This document shows positions 26,608 to 36,770 of a stretch of DNA of 64,000 nucleotides, piece after piece. Source of the stretch: Desulfobacterales bacterium (GTDB taxonomy: Bacteria > Desulfobacterota > Desulfobacteria > Desulfobacterales > JAAELO01); assembly GCA_024226555.1 (NCBI GenBank), contig JAAELO010000575.1, positions 1 through 64,000 of the forward strand, read 5' to 3'. Positions within the stretch are counted from its first letter, which is position 1; the number at the start of each line of letters is the position of its first letter. A model generated the notes under the pieces. The model ran no database searches. It saw only the letters and a program-made list of their open reading frames with translations, and had not been told where the DNA came from. The translations under genes and the position numbers were made by a program.

Positions 26608-28851
26608 CTATTTTGTTTGCATTGAGTATATCCCCTCCCAATCGTCTGGTGGATTTTCTTTATAATCAGCACACCTTTTCATAAATGTTTTAGACGGACC
26701 ATCATCAGGAAGAAATGCCAGAACTTTGTTAAAAAGATCATCGGCGGAAGAAAAATCACCTTCTCTGTATTTTTCAATAGCTTCTTTAAATACTCGCAAT
26801 CCATCCATCACATCCTTACTTAGATTTTTCTTATAGCCTATTATTTCATATATGGTGATGGATTCTGTCTTACCAACAACCAAAACTTTATCAATTTCAC
26901 GAACCACTATATCGTCAGCAAGTCTTTCACGGGTTGTTTCACCAATTAAACTGTAAATACCATATATTTTATTTACTCCCTCAAGTCTTGCAGCCGTATT
27001 TACAGTATCTCCCATCATAGTATAATCCATTCTACTGGCAGATCCCATATTCCCAACAACAGCCAGGCCTGTACACAGACCAATTCTCATCTTAAGCTCA
27101 TCCCGACCCTCTTTTTTCCAAACAGCTCTTTTCTCAACAAGCTTCATCTGCATATCTATACTTGCCCGTACAGCCGTATCGGCCTGATTTTCAAGGTCAT
27201 TTGGTGCACCGAAAAAAGCTATTATCGCATCACCTTCAAATTTATCCACAGTACCTTTATGGTGAAGAATGATATCTGTCATATCTGTCAGAAACTCATT
27301 TAACAGATCAACCAACTCCGTTGCTGTGAGTTTTTCAGATATCTTTGTAAAACCTTCCACATCAGAGAAGAATGCTGTTATCTCCCTTTGCTGCCCTCCA
27401 AGTTCAAGCTTCTCTGGTTGATCCAAAAGCTGTTTTACAACCGATGGAGCAAGATACGTTGCAAAAGCACCTTTAATAAAACGTTTCTGTCCCTCTTCAA
27501 TAAAGTATTTATACCCTACAATGGAAACATATGTAAGAATCATAGTAAAAACAGGATAAACAATATTTAAAATCATTCCTGTGGATGAGAAGATATACTG
27601 ACAAAAAACAATGTGACCTGTTAACATAACAATTGCTGCAAATGCACCCGCTGTTGATCCTGAAAACGCGAGTATAATACCAAGAACAATACAACCAAAG
27701 ACCATTGCAGCTATATCAAACCATGCAGCCCACTCAGGTCGGTACATATAATCCTTTGAAAGCACACTGTCCACAACATTTGCATGGATCTCAAGACCCG
27801 GAAAATTGTTCTCAAATGGTGTTATCCTCAAATCATACACACCAACTGCAGTAACACCAATTAGTAAAATTTTATCTTTGAGAGATCCTGGTTTAATCCT
27901 ATCCCTTAAAATATCAGTCGCTGAAATATGTTCAAAGGTTTTGGAAGGCCCTCTGTAATTGATCATAATTCTTCCGAATTCATCAGTTGGTATTAAATCT
28001 GCCCCTAACCTTACCTCTTCCACACCATAATTTTCAGTAATCATTACCTGAATGTTTTGATCTTTGTATGCTTTTAGAATCATTAGTGATAGTGGTGCAT
28101 AAAGAGATTTCTCATTTTCAATAATAGAAGGAAGTTTTCTAACAGCACCATCCTGATCAACAAACATGTTAAAAAAGCCGGAATATTGAGTTGCTTTGGA
28201 TACGGATGGAATATTTGCTTCAGGAAAAGGACTGGTAATAAATGAAAAAGTTCGGGCTTTTTCAGAATCATATCTTACATTCCATATTTTTGATCCTATC
28301 ACATTTTTTTTTTGTATTAATTTCTGTTCTTTTGATAAATGACCTGAGTTATCTTCACCAAAGTGGAAAAAATAGCCAGACACCACTTTTGTTTTCGATT
28401 TTCTTATGGATTCACTTAAAATAGTATCACTATCAGCCTCTTTAATTATATTATCAACATAATCAATAAGATCAGGATCTTTTCTTTTACTATACTCCAT
28501 TCTTCTTTTTATTATTTCAGCAGTTTTTACTGCAATTTTTGCATCAGGATCAAAGAAACCAATATCAAAACCCAGTACCTTAGCACCACCATCTGATATT
28601 TTTGTGATCAGTTTTGCCATTTTTTTTCGATCCCATGGCCAGCGACCTTCAAAATCAATACTCTTTTCATCAACTGTTACAAGGGCTATATTATTTTTAG
28701 GCTTAACAGTACCCCTTGATATAAATCTCAAATCAACTGTTTTTAACTCCATTAAGTTGAAAAAAGAAATTCCCGGGGGGAAGTAGATAAAAATACCAAA
28801 GACAACAACTATAAAGGATATAAAAATAGGTCTGTTCTTACGATTTAACAT
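26608..28851 (-). CDS. CHASE2-domain class III adenylate cyclase
   Basis: Protein of 747 residues. TM1 is at about 9-27, then an extracytoplasmic CHASE2 sensor (about 30-360, with GFDIGFFDPDA, GAVRKLPSIIE and the GKDKILLIGVTAVGVYDLR-like end), three TM helices (about 368-445), and a class III nucleotide cyclase domain (about 480-665). Metal-binding Asp residues are in FFSDVEGFTKISE and KFEGDAIIAFFG. The Lys of VDKFEGD and the Asp of MDYTMMGDTVNTAARLEG are the positions that select ATP over GTP, so cAMP is the likely product. A TPR-like tail follows. A Crp-type regulator is encoded at 17259-17936. Confidence 0.88.
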   Translation of the reverse strand: MLNRKNRPIFISFIVVVFGIFIYFPPGISFFNLMELKTVDLRFISRGTVKPKNNIALVTVDEKSIDFEGRWPWDRKKMAKLITKISDGGAKVLGFDIGFFDPDAKIAVKTAEIIKRRMEYSKRKDPDLIDYVDNIIKEADSDTILSESIRKSKTKVVSGYFFHFGEDNSGHLSKEQKLIQKKNVIGSKIWNVRYDSEKARTFSFITSPFPEANIPSVSKATQYSGFFNMFVDQDGAVRKLPSIIENEKSLYAPLSLMILKAYKDQNIQVMITENYGVEEVRLGADLIPTDEFGRIMINYRGPSKTFEHISATDILRDRIKPGSLKDKILLIGVTAVGVYDLRITPFENNFPGLEIHANVVDSVLSKDYMYRPEWAAWFDIAAMVFGCIVLGIILAFSGSTAGAFAAIVMLTGHIVFCQYIFSSTGMILNIVYPVFTMILTYVSIVGYKYFIEEGQKRFIKGAFATYLAPSVVKQLLDQPEKLELGGQQREITAFFSDVEGFTKISEKLTATELVDLLNEFLTDMTDIILHHKGTVDKFEGDAIIAFFGAPNDLENQADTAVRASIDMQMKLVEKRAVWKKEGRDELKMRIGLCTGLAVVGNMGSASRMDYTMMGDTVNTAARLEGVNKIYGIYSLIGETTRERLADDIVVREIDKVLVVGKTESITIYEIIGYKKNLSKDVMDGLRVFKEAIEKYREGDFSSADDLFNKVLAFLPDDGPSKTFMKRCADYKENPPDDWEGIYSMQTK

Positions 28852-29124
28852 AATTTAACCTTTGGTTTTTGGTTCAATATATAAACAAAAAATAGTTTAG
28901 GTTGTATATATTGTAGTGGATTTGCAAATTTTTATCGATTAATAATGCTGCTGGTGTTATTAATATTTATAGTGTAAGTATGGGTTTAAGTCAATCCAGT
29001 TGATTTTTTCTAAGAAAAATCGACTCAGATATATTTTCAGAATGAAAATTATAACGATTTGATTTATTTTTTAACTTATAGATTTAATCAGCAAAACCAG
29101 CTCGGGAGAAAATCAAAAACATTC

Positions 29125-29913
29125 ATGCTACGGGTCATAAACTTTATAGCCGGATCAATTGGTCGAAAAACCATCTATCAGGTTGAACATATTCTAAACC
29201 TTATGGCTTTTACCATAAAAATTATAACCCAGACAGTACATGCCCCTAAAGAGGGAAGACGGCTTGTAAACCTGGCTATTATTGAGCAGATATATTTTAC
29301 CTATGTACAGGCGTTATGGATTATAATTCCTGTATCATTAATAATTGGAACATCAATAATAGTTCAAGCATGCCTTATTCAGCAGGACCTTGGGAAAATA
29401 ATTATATTCCTTATCATAAGAGAGGTTGGCCCAATGGTTACTGCACTTGTTGTAATATTAAGGTCTGCAACTGCTGTAGCTGTGGAAATTGGATATATGA
29501 AGGTCAGAGGAGAGATGGAAGCTATAGAGATGGCTGGAATAGATCCACTAAGACTGATATGTTTTCCAAGACTTGTTGGCATAACCTCAGCAGTGGTTTT
29601 TCTCTTTATCGTATTTGATTTTGTTGCAATAATGGGTGGCTATGTTCTGGTGCAGATATTTACAGATCTTCCTGTGGGTACCTTAATGAACTCACTGACT
29701 CAAGCAATCGGTATGACAGACATTATCGTCGGCCTCACTAAAGCACTGCTTTTTGGAATCATAATAACCATGGTATCTCTCTATAACGGTTTTATAATTG
29801 AAAAAAAAATTACATCTGTTGCCGTTGGAACTTCAAAAGCATCTTTAGAGTGCTTTCTCTATATCCTTATGGTTAATATTACTATTTCATCTGTTTTTTA
29901 TTTAATCAGGTAG
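29125..29913 (+). CDS. mlaE: MlaE-family ABC transporter permease
   Basis: Inner-membrane permease of about 262 residues for an MCE/Mla-type lipid transporter that moves phospholipid between membranes. After an amphipathic N-terminal helix come five or so TM segments. The family core LIIREVGPMVTALVVILRSATAVAVEIGYMKVRGEMEAIEMAGIDPLRLICFPRLVG is well conserved (EVGP, E-GxMK-GEE-A, and the P-R-xG block). The frame is open back to a TTG at 29059, but ATG 29125 gives a family-like N-terminus; no ribosome binding site decides. Followed after 5 bp by a degenerate ATPase and then by MlaD, so a transport operon. Confidence 0.88.
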   Translation: MLRVINFIAGSIGRKTIYQVEHILNLMAFTIKIITQTVHAPKEGRRLVNLAIIEQIYFTYVQALWIIIPVSLIIGTSIIVQACLIQQDLGKIIIFLIIREVGPMVTALVVILRSATAVAVEIGYMKVRGEMEAIEMAGIDPLRLICFPRLVGITSAVVFLFIVFDFVAIMGGYVLVQIFTDLPVGTLMNSLTQAIGMTDIIVGLTKALLFGIIITMVSLYNGFIIEKKITSVAVGTSKASLECFLYILMVNITISSVFYLIR

Positions 29914-29918
29914 GATTT

Positions 29919-30590
29919 ATGGAAATTGCAAATCTAAACAACATCTCATTTAGCCCTGAAAAATCAAGCAATGGTCTGATTAATGCTAATCTTAAAATTG
30001 CAGATGATGACATTATCAGTATAAAAACAGATGAAAGAGAGGATGCATATCTTCTCCTAAAAGGACTTGCAACTTTATCTTATCCAACAGAGGGAACATA
30101 TGAATTATTAAATGAAAAACTTGATTTTTCAGATTATAAAAATCTTCTTTGCGCAAAAAAGAGAATTGGATACATTGGCTCAGATGCAACAATGCTGAGC
30201 AACAGGAGCATCAGGCAAAATCTCCTTCTATCCGGCCTTTTCTTTAAAAATGATCAATCTCTTGAAATTGATGATGAAACAATGGCATTATGTGAGAAGT
30301 TTGGTATTGTTGATGTTCTTGATAAAAGACCCTATGAGCTTAATCACTTTCATCTCCATGTTTCGCTTTCTGTCAGAGAGATAATGAAAAGACCAAAACT
30401 ATTACTAATGGAAAGGCCGGAAGATTTTATAGGCTATGAATACATAAGCATGTTTGCTGAAGATATATATGATGTTTTTTTAAAAGATTCAGCAATAGTA
30501 TTTTTTTCGGCAAGTAAATACGTTCGCGATACTTTCAAAGAAAGCGAGATAGAAATTCAACAGGGAAAATTATTTCAGGATTTAGAATAA
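29919..30590 (+). CDS. Degenerate ABC-type ATPase subunit in the Mla operon
   Basis: Protein of 223 residues in the position of MlaF. The order of elements still follows an ABC ATPase: a strand pair, an A-loop region, KKRIGYIGSDATMLSNRSIRQNLLL where the Q loop belongs (about 81-104), PYELNHFHLHVSLSVREIMKRPKLLLMERPEDF where signature and Walker B belong (138-170), and FFSASKYV for the H loop. The catalytic residues are gone: no GxxGxGKS/T at about 35-45, no LSGGQ, ERP instead of DEP, Ser instead of the H-loop His. The frame is intact and tightly packed (5 bp on each side), so I call a pseudo-ATPase rather than a decayed gene. ATP would have to come from another subunit. Confidence 0.7.
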   Translation: MEIANLNNISFSPEKSSNGLINANLKIADDDIISIKTDEREDAYLLLKGLATLSYPTEGTYELLNEKLDFSDYKNLLCAKKRIGYIGSDATMLSNRSIRQNLLLSGLFFKNDQSLEIDDETMALCEKFGIVDVLDKRPYELNHFHLHVSLSVREIMKRPKLLLMERPEDFIGYEYISMFAEDIYDVFLKDSAIVFFSASKYVRDTFKESEIEIQQGKLFQDLE

Positions 30591-30594
30591 AAAA

Positions 30595-31521
30595 ATGCAA
30601 CTTACTTTTGATAAAAGAGAGAAAATTGTCGGTTTCTTCGTTATAAGTATTATTATACTTCTTTTAACCACAATTGTTTTTGTTGGACGCGGAAAAAACT
30701 GGTTTAAAAAGAACATAACTTACTATGCCATATTCGATGAGAGTTATAACCTTCAGGAACAAGCTGCTGTTAAGCTCCATAATACAGATATAGGGCAGGT
30801 TGATGATATCTCTATTGTTAATGACAAAGTTCGTGTAAAACTAAAGATACTTGAAGATTATGCCTCAAGAATCAGAGTGGATACAATCGTAACAGTAGAA
30901 AGTCCGACATTAATAGGATCGGAGTTTATTTCAGTAAAAACAGGTCGAAAAGATACTGAACTTATTCCTCCTGAAGGGACTATTAAATCCCAGGCAAAAC
31001 AATCAATCAGTGATATGCTTGCCCAGTTTGAATTAGAAAAAACAGCAAAACTTGTTTCTAAAACGGTTGAAAATCTTTATGAAATTACAAATGAATTAAA
31101 AAAACCAAAAGGCTCATTATTTGGGGCAATTGATAATTTAGAGAAAGTTATTGCAGGTCTTGAAAAGGGTCAGGGTACACTGGGAAGCCTTCTTAAATCC
31201 AAAGAACTTATAGAATCAGTACAATCAAAAATTGAAGATATCGGTAAAATAGTAAAAAACGTTGAAGGTGCAACTCCTGAGACAGTAAAGCAACTTCAGA
31301 TAAGTCTGAAACAGATCGAAAGAATCCTTGCTAACATCGAAAAGGGAAGCCTTGATGTTCCTGATATCACCCAAAAAACAAAAGTGACAATAGATAGTAT
31401 TGACGGTGGTCTAAAAAATATAGACAAAGTCGTAAAATCGGTTCAGAAAAACCGTTTCATCAGGGGAAATATACCAAAAGGCCCTGAAGGAAAAGAGGTC
31501 GATTCGGAATTACGTAACTGA
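30595..31521 (+). CDS. mlaD: MlaD-family MCE-domain protein
   Basis: Protein of 308 residues. A single N-terminal TM helix (about 12-32) is followed by one MCE domain (about 38-118; YYAIFDESYNLQEQAAVKLHNTDIGQVDDISI and the closing TLIGSEFISVKTG). A long helical tail contains a Gly-rich GKGQGTLGSLLKS-type motif common in deltaproteobacterial MlaD proteins. It should form a periplasmic hexameric ring passing lipid from MlaE. Starts 5 bp after the degenerate ATPase gene. No MlaC or MlaB gene follows; the next gene is convergent, 4 bp beyond the stop. Confidence 0.88.
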   Translation: MQLTFDKREKIVGFFVISIIILLLTTIVFVGRGKNWFKKNITYYAIFDESYNLQEQAAVKLHNTDIGQVDDISIVNDKVRVKLKILEDYASRIRVDTIVTVESPTLIGSEFISVKTGRKDTELIPPEGTIKSQAKQSISDMLAQFELEKTAKLVSKTVENLYEITNELKKPKGSLFGAIDNLEKVIAGLEKGQGTLGSLLKSKELIESVQSKIEDIGKIVKNVEGATPETVKQLQISLKQIERILANIEKGSLDVPDITQKTKVTIDSIDGGLKNIDKVVKSVQKNRFIRGNIPKGPEGKEVDSELRN

Positions 31522-31525
31522 TTTT

Positions 31526-32008
31526 TTATTTAAGAAATCTCTGGATAATAAAATCTGCGATACCTTCAATTTCATCAAGACCAAAGATGGGTACCTCAAA
31601 GTTATGGTCTGAATCAGTTACCATGGCAACCAGGTTTTCATCATCACAAAGGGGGGTCTTGTGAATATCTTTTCTAAAGATCTCAATTTTAGGTTTACTC
31701 TCTCTTTTAAATCCTTCACAAATAATAATGTCCATATCACTAAGATAATGTTCGAGGTCACTTAAGCTTTCATTATCATCATCTTTAATCATGGCAATTT
31801 TACCCGGGGATGAGACAAGTACTGTTTCAGCACCTGCTTTTTTATGCAGATAACTGTCTTTCCCTTCATGATCCATATCAAAACCATGGTGAGCATGTTT
31901 AATGGTTCCAATACGATACCCTCTTTTTTTGATCTCGGGTATTAAACGCATCAAAAGAGTTGTTTTTCCTGAGTTGGATTTTCCAACAATTGTTACTAAT
32001 GGTGTCAT
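31526..32008 (-). CDS. mobB: Molybdopterin-guanine dinucleotide biosynthesis protein MobB
   Basis: GTP-binding P-loop protein of 160 residues. The Walker A is GKSNSGKTTLL (9-19), then RGYRIGTIKHAHHGFDMDHEGKDSYLHKKAGAETVLVSSPGK, the diagnostic MobB stretch with conserved His and Asp, and IIICEGFKRESKPKIEIFR. It helps load the guanine-nucleotide form of the molybdenum or tungsten cofactor into enzymes such as formate dehydrogenases. Convergent with mlaD with only 4 bp between stops. No other Mo-cofactor gene is in the window. A palindromic element lies directly upstream. Confidence 0.9.
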   Translation of the reverse strand: MTPLVTIVGKSNSGKTTLLMRLIPEIKKRGYRIGTIKHAHHGFDMDHEGKDSYLHKKAGAETVLVSSPGKIAMIKDDDNESLSDLEHYLSDMDIIICEGFKRESKPKIEIFRKDIHKTPLCDDENLVAMVTDSDHNFEVPIFGLDEIEGIADFIIQRFLK

Positions 32009-32033
32009 ATTAAACCTGTTTTATTTTTTTATA

Positions 32034-32162
32034 GGGAATCTCTAATAACCGCCTTTAAAAGAACTACTGCGTTATTACGAAAAAAAAACTGTTGTAAAAA
32101 CGATTCGTTATTTTTTCTAACGCCTTGTATTTCAATTAAAATTCTAATTATTAGAGGTTCCC
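32034..32162. repeat. Palindromic interspersed element, copy D
   Basis: A 129-bp element with ends GGGAATCTCTAATAACCGCC and TCTAATTATTAGAGGTTCCC. Its inverse aligns along most of its length with copies E and F (ATACAAGGCGTTAGAAAAAA, then AACGCAGTAGTTC). TATA flanks both ends, leaving a TA target duplication possible. Confidence 0.8.
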
Positions 32163-32343
32163 TATAGTTGTCTTTTGCTTAATTACTGCGTTTTTCTTCA
32201 AACCATATCTCTCGAAATATAAAACCATATTCCTGCGAGATATAATTTTCGAAGGCCTTGTAATTAAAACAAAAAATCCTAACCATAAATACTTGATCTA
32301 TTTACATATTCCGAAATTTGTTTAATAACAAACCTATAACAGT

Positions 32344-32402
32344 GTCATTCCCGAGAAAAAAATCCCAAAATTTATTTTTAGGCTTTTCTGAGTCGGGAAT
32401 CT
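32344..32402. repeat. GTCATTCCCGA-type inverted repeat
   Basis: ATTCCCGA (32347-32354) and TCGGGAAT (32393-32400) close a 59-bp hairpin. A relative with ATTCCTGA/TCAGGAAT lies at 62590-62634. Repeats of this kind (GTCATTCCCG...CGGGAATC) are common between genes in many bacteria. Nothing else is seen in the 517 bp between mobB and the shikimate kinase gene apart from copy D. Confidence 0.6.
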
Positions 32403-32525
32403 CATATTTAAAGGAAAAATCCTTAAGCAATATAGCTACATTAATTAAATGTTTCATTAAAGAAAAAAAGTATGCTAATTAAACTTTTCTTTTACGTGGA
32501 ATATTATGAAAGATTGTAGGGTTTT

Positions 32526-33035
32526 ATGGATAACATCATACTTATTGGAATGCCGGCTGCTGGTAAAAGCACAATAGGCAAAATACTGGCAGAAAAAATG
32601 GATTGCACTTTTCTCGATACAGATCATTTAATTGAAAATGGTGAAGGCAAAAAACTTTTTGATATAATATCAGGAAGTGGTCTAAAAGATTTCTGTAAAC
32701 TTGAAGAGAGATATGTCCTTTCTGTTACAGGAAAAGGGAAAATTATATCAACAGGTGGAAGTGTGGTTTATGGAAAAAAAGCTATGGCACATCTCTCATC
32801 AATTGGCACAATTATCTTTTTATCATTAAACCTTTCAAATTTAAAATCCAGATTAGAAAATCTTGAGACAAGAGGTGTTGTCATTTCCGAGGGAAAAACA
32901 ATCGATGACCTCTTTAATGAGAGAACTCCTCTGTATGATAAATATGCTGATCATATCGTTGACTGTAATAATAAAAGCCCTCTTTCTATTACTTCAGAGA
33001 TAAGTACCTTATTTAAAATAAGAAAAAATTTGTAA
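32526..33035 (+). CDS. aroK: Shikimate kinase
   Basis: Protein of 169 residues phosphorylating shikimate at O3 in the chorismate pathway. Walker A is GMPAAGKSTIGK (7-18), the shikimate-binding DTD motif follows (FLDTDHLIE, 30-38), then STGGSVVYG (the GGG-like substrate loop is STGGS) and a lid region with RGVV...RTPLYDKYAD. The family usually has GGG; here one Gly is Ser, and together with some divergence this leaves a small chance of another small-molecule kinase. The start ATG has AGGG upstream. leuB follows after 84 bp. Confidence 0.8.
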   Translation: MDNIILIGMPAAGKSTIGKILAEKMDCTFLDTDHLIENGEGKKLFDIISGSGLKDFCKLEERYVLSVTGKGKIISTGGSVVYGKKAMAHLSSIGTIIFLSLNLSNLKSRLENLETRGVVISEGKTIDDLFNERTPLYDKYADHIVDCNNKSPLSITSEISTLFKIRKNL

Positions 33036-33113
33036 AATATATTAAAAAAAATAAATTTTTTTTTGCAATATTTCAGGATTTTTATTATTGTGAACTTTAA
33101 GAATATTTAATGA

Positions 33114-34220
<1,107 letters not shown>

Positions 34221-34277
34221 AGTTCTATTAGCATAAAAATACTTTTCTTTTTTATTGCACCAAATAGTACAATTGTT

Positions 34278-34317
34278 AAGCACCCATAAGATTATGATTT
34301 TATGGGTGCTTTTTTTT
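34278..34317 (+). terminator. Intrinsic terminator of leuB
   Basis: Perfect 12-bp stem AAGCACCCATAA / TTATGGGTGCTT with a 10-base loop and a T run. Confidence 0.9.
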
Positions 34318-34410
34318 GTGGAAAAAGAATAATTATAGTTTGTACTCAAACTATATGCCATGCTAATCATAAAAAGGTTAGTTTGAAAAAATATTTCCAT
34401 AGGAATTTCA

Positions 34411-35196
34411 ATGATTGAAAAAGACTACTTTCTTAATATTCTTGAAAAAAAAATCTTTGTAAAAGAACTTATTGTTGATGAATCCAAAAAGGGACCGACC
34501 CTTATATTTTTACATGAAGGTTTAGGTTGTACAGCTATGTGGAAAGATTTCCCACATAAATTAGCCGAAAACACAGGACTTAATGCATTTATTTATGATC
34601 GTATCGGTTATGGGAAATCAGATCTGACAGAAGAAAAAAGAGATGACTTCTACCTCCACAACGAAGCATTAAAATATCTTCCCAGGATAATTGAACAAAC
34701 AGGATTAAAAGATATTATTTTGATTGGGCATAGTGATGGTGGTTCAATAGCATTATTGTATGCATCAAAATATCCTGTTAGAGGATTAGTCACGGAAGCA
34801 GCCCACGTTTTTGTTGAGGATATAACAATTGCGGGTATTAAAGATGCCGTTGAAATATATAAAAACACTGATCTTAAAGAGAAACTAAAAAAATACCATG
34901 GGGATAAAACGGAAATAGTTTTTAAAGACTGGTCAGAGATATGGCTTTCTGATCCTTTCAGGGCCTGGAACATTGAAGATTGCCTCCCAGGAATCGCACA
35001 TCCTCTTCTTGTTATCCAGGGAAATGATGATGAGTATGCAACCATAAAACAGGTGGACTCAATTGTGAACAAAACAAGTTGTTCAACAGAATCTGCCATA
35101 GTACCTGATTGCAAACATGTTCCCCATTTCCAGAGTAAAGATGTGGTGCTGGCCAAAATAACAGACTTTGTTAGTAAATTGGCTTCAATTGAATAA
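34411..35196 (+). CDS. Alpha/beta-hydrolase
   Basis: Protein of 261 residues of the alpha/beta-hydrolase fold. The oxyanion region is FLHEGLGCTAMWKDFP (about 31-46), followed by YDRIGYGKSD. The nucleophile elbow is GHSDGGS (Ser at about 109), the acid probably the Asp in IQGNDDEYA (about 210) and the base His in DCKHVPHF (about 236), so the triad is complete. The closest sense is a proline-iminopeptidase or ester-hydrolase type enzyme, but the substrate cannot be named. It stands alone between leuB and the sigma-54 activator gene. Confidence 0.8.
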   Translation: MIEKDYFLNILEKKIFVKELIVDESKKGPTLIFLHEGLGCTAMWKDFPHKLAENTGLNAFIYDRIGYGKSDLTEEKRDDFYLHNEALKYLPRIIEQTGLKDIILIGHSDGGSIALLYASKYPVRGLVTEAAHVFVEDITIAGIKDAVEIYKNTDLKEKLKKYHGDKTEIVFKDWSEIWLSDPFRAWNIEDCLPGIAHPLLVIQGNDDEYATIKQVDSIVNKTSCSTESAIVPDCKHVPHFQSKDVVLAKITDFVSKLASIE

Positions 35197-35332
35197 CCAT
35201 TTTTTTTAAATTTTGTAACTGATCATTGAATCTTTAGACCTTTCCTAAATAGAAATTTAAATCCTATTTTTTATTTTGCAAAACGATTTTTAAAGAGTAT
35301 CCTTCTATTTATAAAAAATATAAGGTTTAAAA

Positions 35333-36685
35333 ATGACAAAGAAAAACAGTAAATCAGATACAAACGAAATTATTCTGGAAAGTATTAGTGATGGTGTTTT
35401 TACAGTTGACCATAACTGGCATATAATGACTTTTAACAAATCTGCTGAAGAGATCACCGGAATTTCAAGGAAAGATGCGATCGGAAGACATTGCTGGGAA
35501 GTTTTCAGATCAAACATGTGTGAAGGGGATTGTGCTTTAAAAAGGACAATGTCCGAGGGAAAACCCTTTGTCAGCACATCTACGTATATTATTAGCAGCG
35601 ATAAAAAAAAAATTCCAATCACAGCATCCACATCTCTTTTAAAAGGAGAAGATGGAAAAGTCTTAGGTGGAGTTGAGATTTTCAGGGACCACAGTGTTGT
35701 TGAGGAACTTCGAAAAGAGTTAAATTCCCGCTATGAGTTTTCAGATATGGTTAGCCAGAATAAAGAGATGTTGGGTATTTTCAAAACCCTCCCTCAAATT
35801 GCTCAAAGTGACAGTATGATCATGATTGAAGGTGAGACCGGCACAGGAAAGGAGCTGCTTGCAAGGGCAATACATAATAATAGTAACAGGAAAAATGAAA
35901 AATTTATTGCAGTTAATTGTGGAGCCCTGCCTGATACCCTTCTTGAATCAGAGCTTTTTGGTTATAAAAAAGGAGCTTTTACAAATGCAAATAAAGACAA
36001 ACCAGGTATGTTTGAACTTGCAGATGGTGGAACCATTTTCCTTGATGAAATAGGTGATACAAGCCCGGCTTTTCAGGTTCGCATGTTAAGGGTTTTACAG
36101 GAAAGTGAGTTCATACCGCTTGGCGGGATTGAAACCCAATCTATGAATGTAAGAGTTATAACCGCAACAAACAAAAACTTAAGAGATGAGGTTGAACAAG
36201 GCAATTTCAGACAGGACCTTTTCTACAGAATAAATGTATATGGTATAAAAATGCCAAAACTAAAAGATCGTATGGAGGATGTGCCCCTCCTGGTTGATAG
36301 ATTTATAAAAAAGCTCAATACGATTAAAGGAAAATCAATTTCCGGTATTCACAGTAGTGCCATGGAAAGACTCCTTTCCCATAATTACCCTGGAAATATC
36401 AGAGAGCTTGAAAATATTATTGAACATGCATTTGTGCTTTGTGATGAAAGCACAATTTGCGAAAATCACCTGCCTGTTCACTTAAAGAAATATGTTGCCA
36501 CAGATGGAAAGTCCTTAACAGATGCTGTCAAAGTAACTGAAATTATGAAAATAAGACAAACTCTTGAAGAGAATGGATATAACAGAAGTGTTACAGCTAA
36601 TAAGCTTGGTATGCACAAAAGTACACTCTTTAGAAAAATTAAAAGATATGGAATTTCACTTCCTGATGGTAGAAGTAAAAATTAA
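35333..36685 (+). CDS. PAS-domain sigma-54-dependent transcriptional activator
   Basis: Protein of 450 residues. The PAS domain (about 8-125) carries three cysteines (C54, C63, C67: HCWEVFRSNMCEGDCALK) of a kind seen in activators from sulfate reducers, possibly a redox or metal site. The AAA+ domain (about 138-375) has Walker A GETGTGKE (167-174), Walker B GTIFLDEIGD (about 233-242) and the sigma-54 contact loop as GAFTNA (214-219) instead of GAFTGA. A Fis-type helix-turn-helix closes the protein (RSVTANKLGMHKSTLFRKIKRYGI). There is no receiver, so control is by ligand or redox. By analogy with the Desulfovibrio orp locus it is the likely activator of the -24/-12 promoter at 39877. Confidence 0.88.
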   Translation: MTKKNSKSDTNEIILESISDGVFTVDHNWHIMTFNKSAEEITGISRKDAIGRHCWEVFRSNMCEGDCALKRTMSEGKPFVSTSTYIISSDKKKIPITASTSLLKGEDGKVLGGVEIFRDHSVVEELRKELNSRYEFSDMVSQNKEMLGIFKTLPQIAQSDSMIMIEGETGTGKELLARAIHNNSNRKNEKFIAVNCGALPDTLLESELFGYKKGAFTNANKDKPGMFELADGGTIFLDEIGDTSPAFQVRMLRVLQESEFIPLGGIETQSMNVRVITATNKNLRDEVEQGNFRQDLFYRINVYGIKMPKLKDRMEDVPLLVDRFIKKLNTIKGKSISGIHSSAMERLLSHNYPGNIRELENIIEHAFVLCDESTICENHLPVHLKKYVATDGKSLTDAVKVTEIMKIRQTLEENGYNRSVTANKLGMHKSTLFRKIKRYGISLPDGRSKN

Positions 36686-36716
36686 ATCTATAATTTATTA
36701 TAAAAATAAAAGTGTT

Positions 36717-36741
36717 AAATCCTGCTAATTTGTCAGGATTT
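36717..36741 (+). terminator. Hairpin after the activator gene
   Basis: AAATCCTG-N9-CAGGATTT, 31 bp after the stop. The downstream T content is weak (TTTCCCTT). Confidence 0.5.
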
Positions 36742-36770
36742 CCCTTCACTCTTACATACTTTTATTTTAT

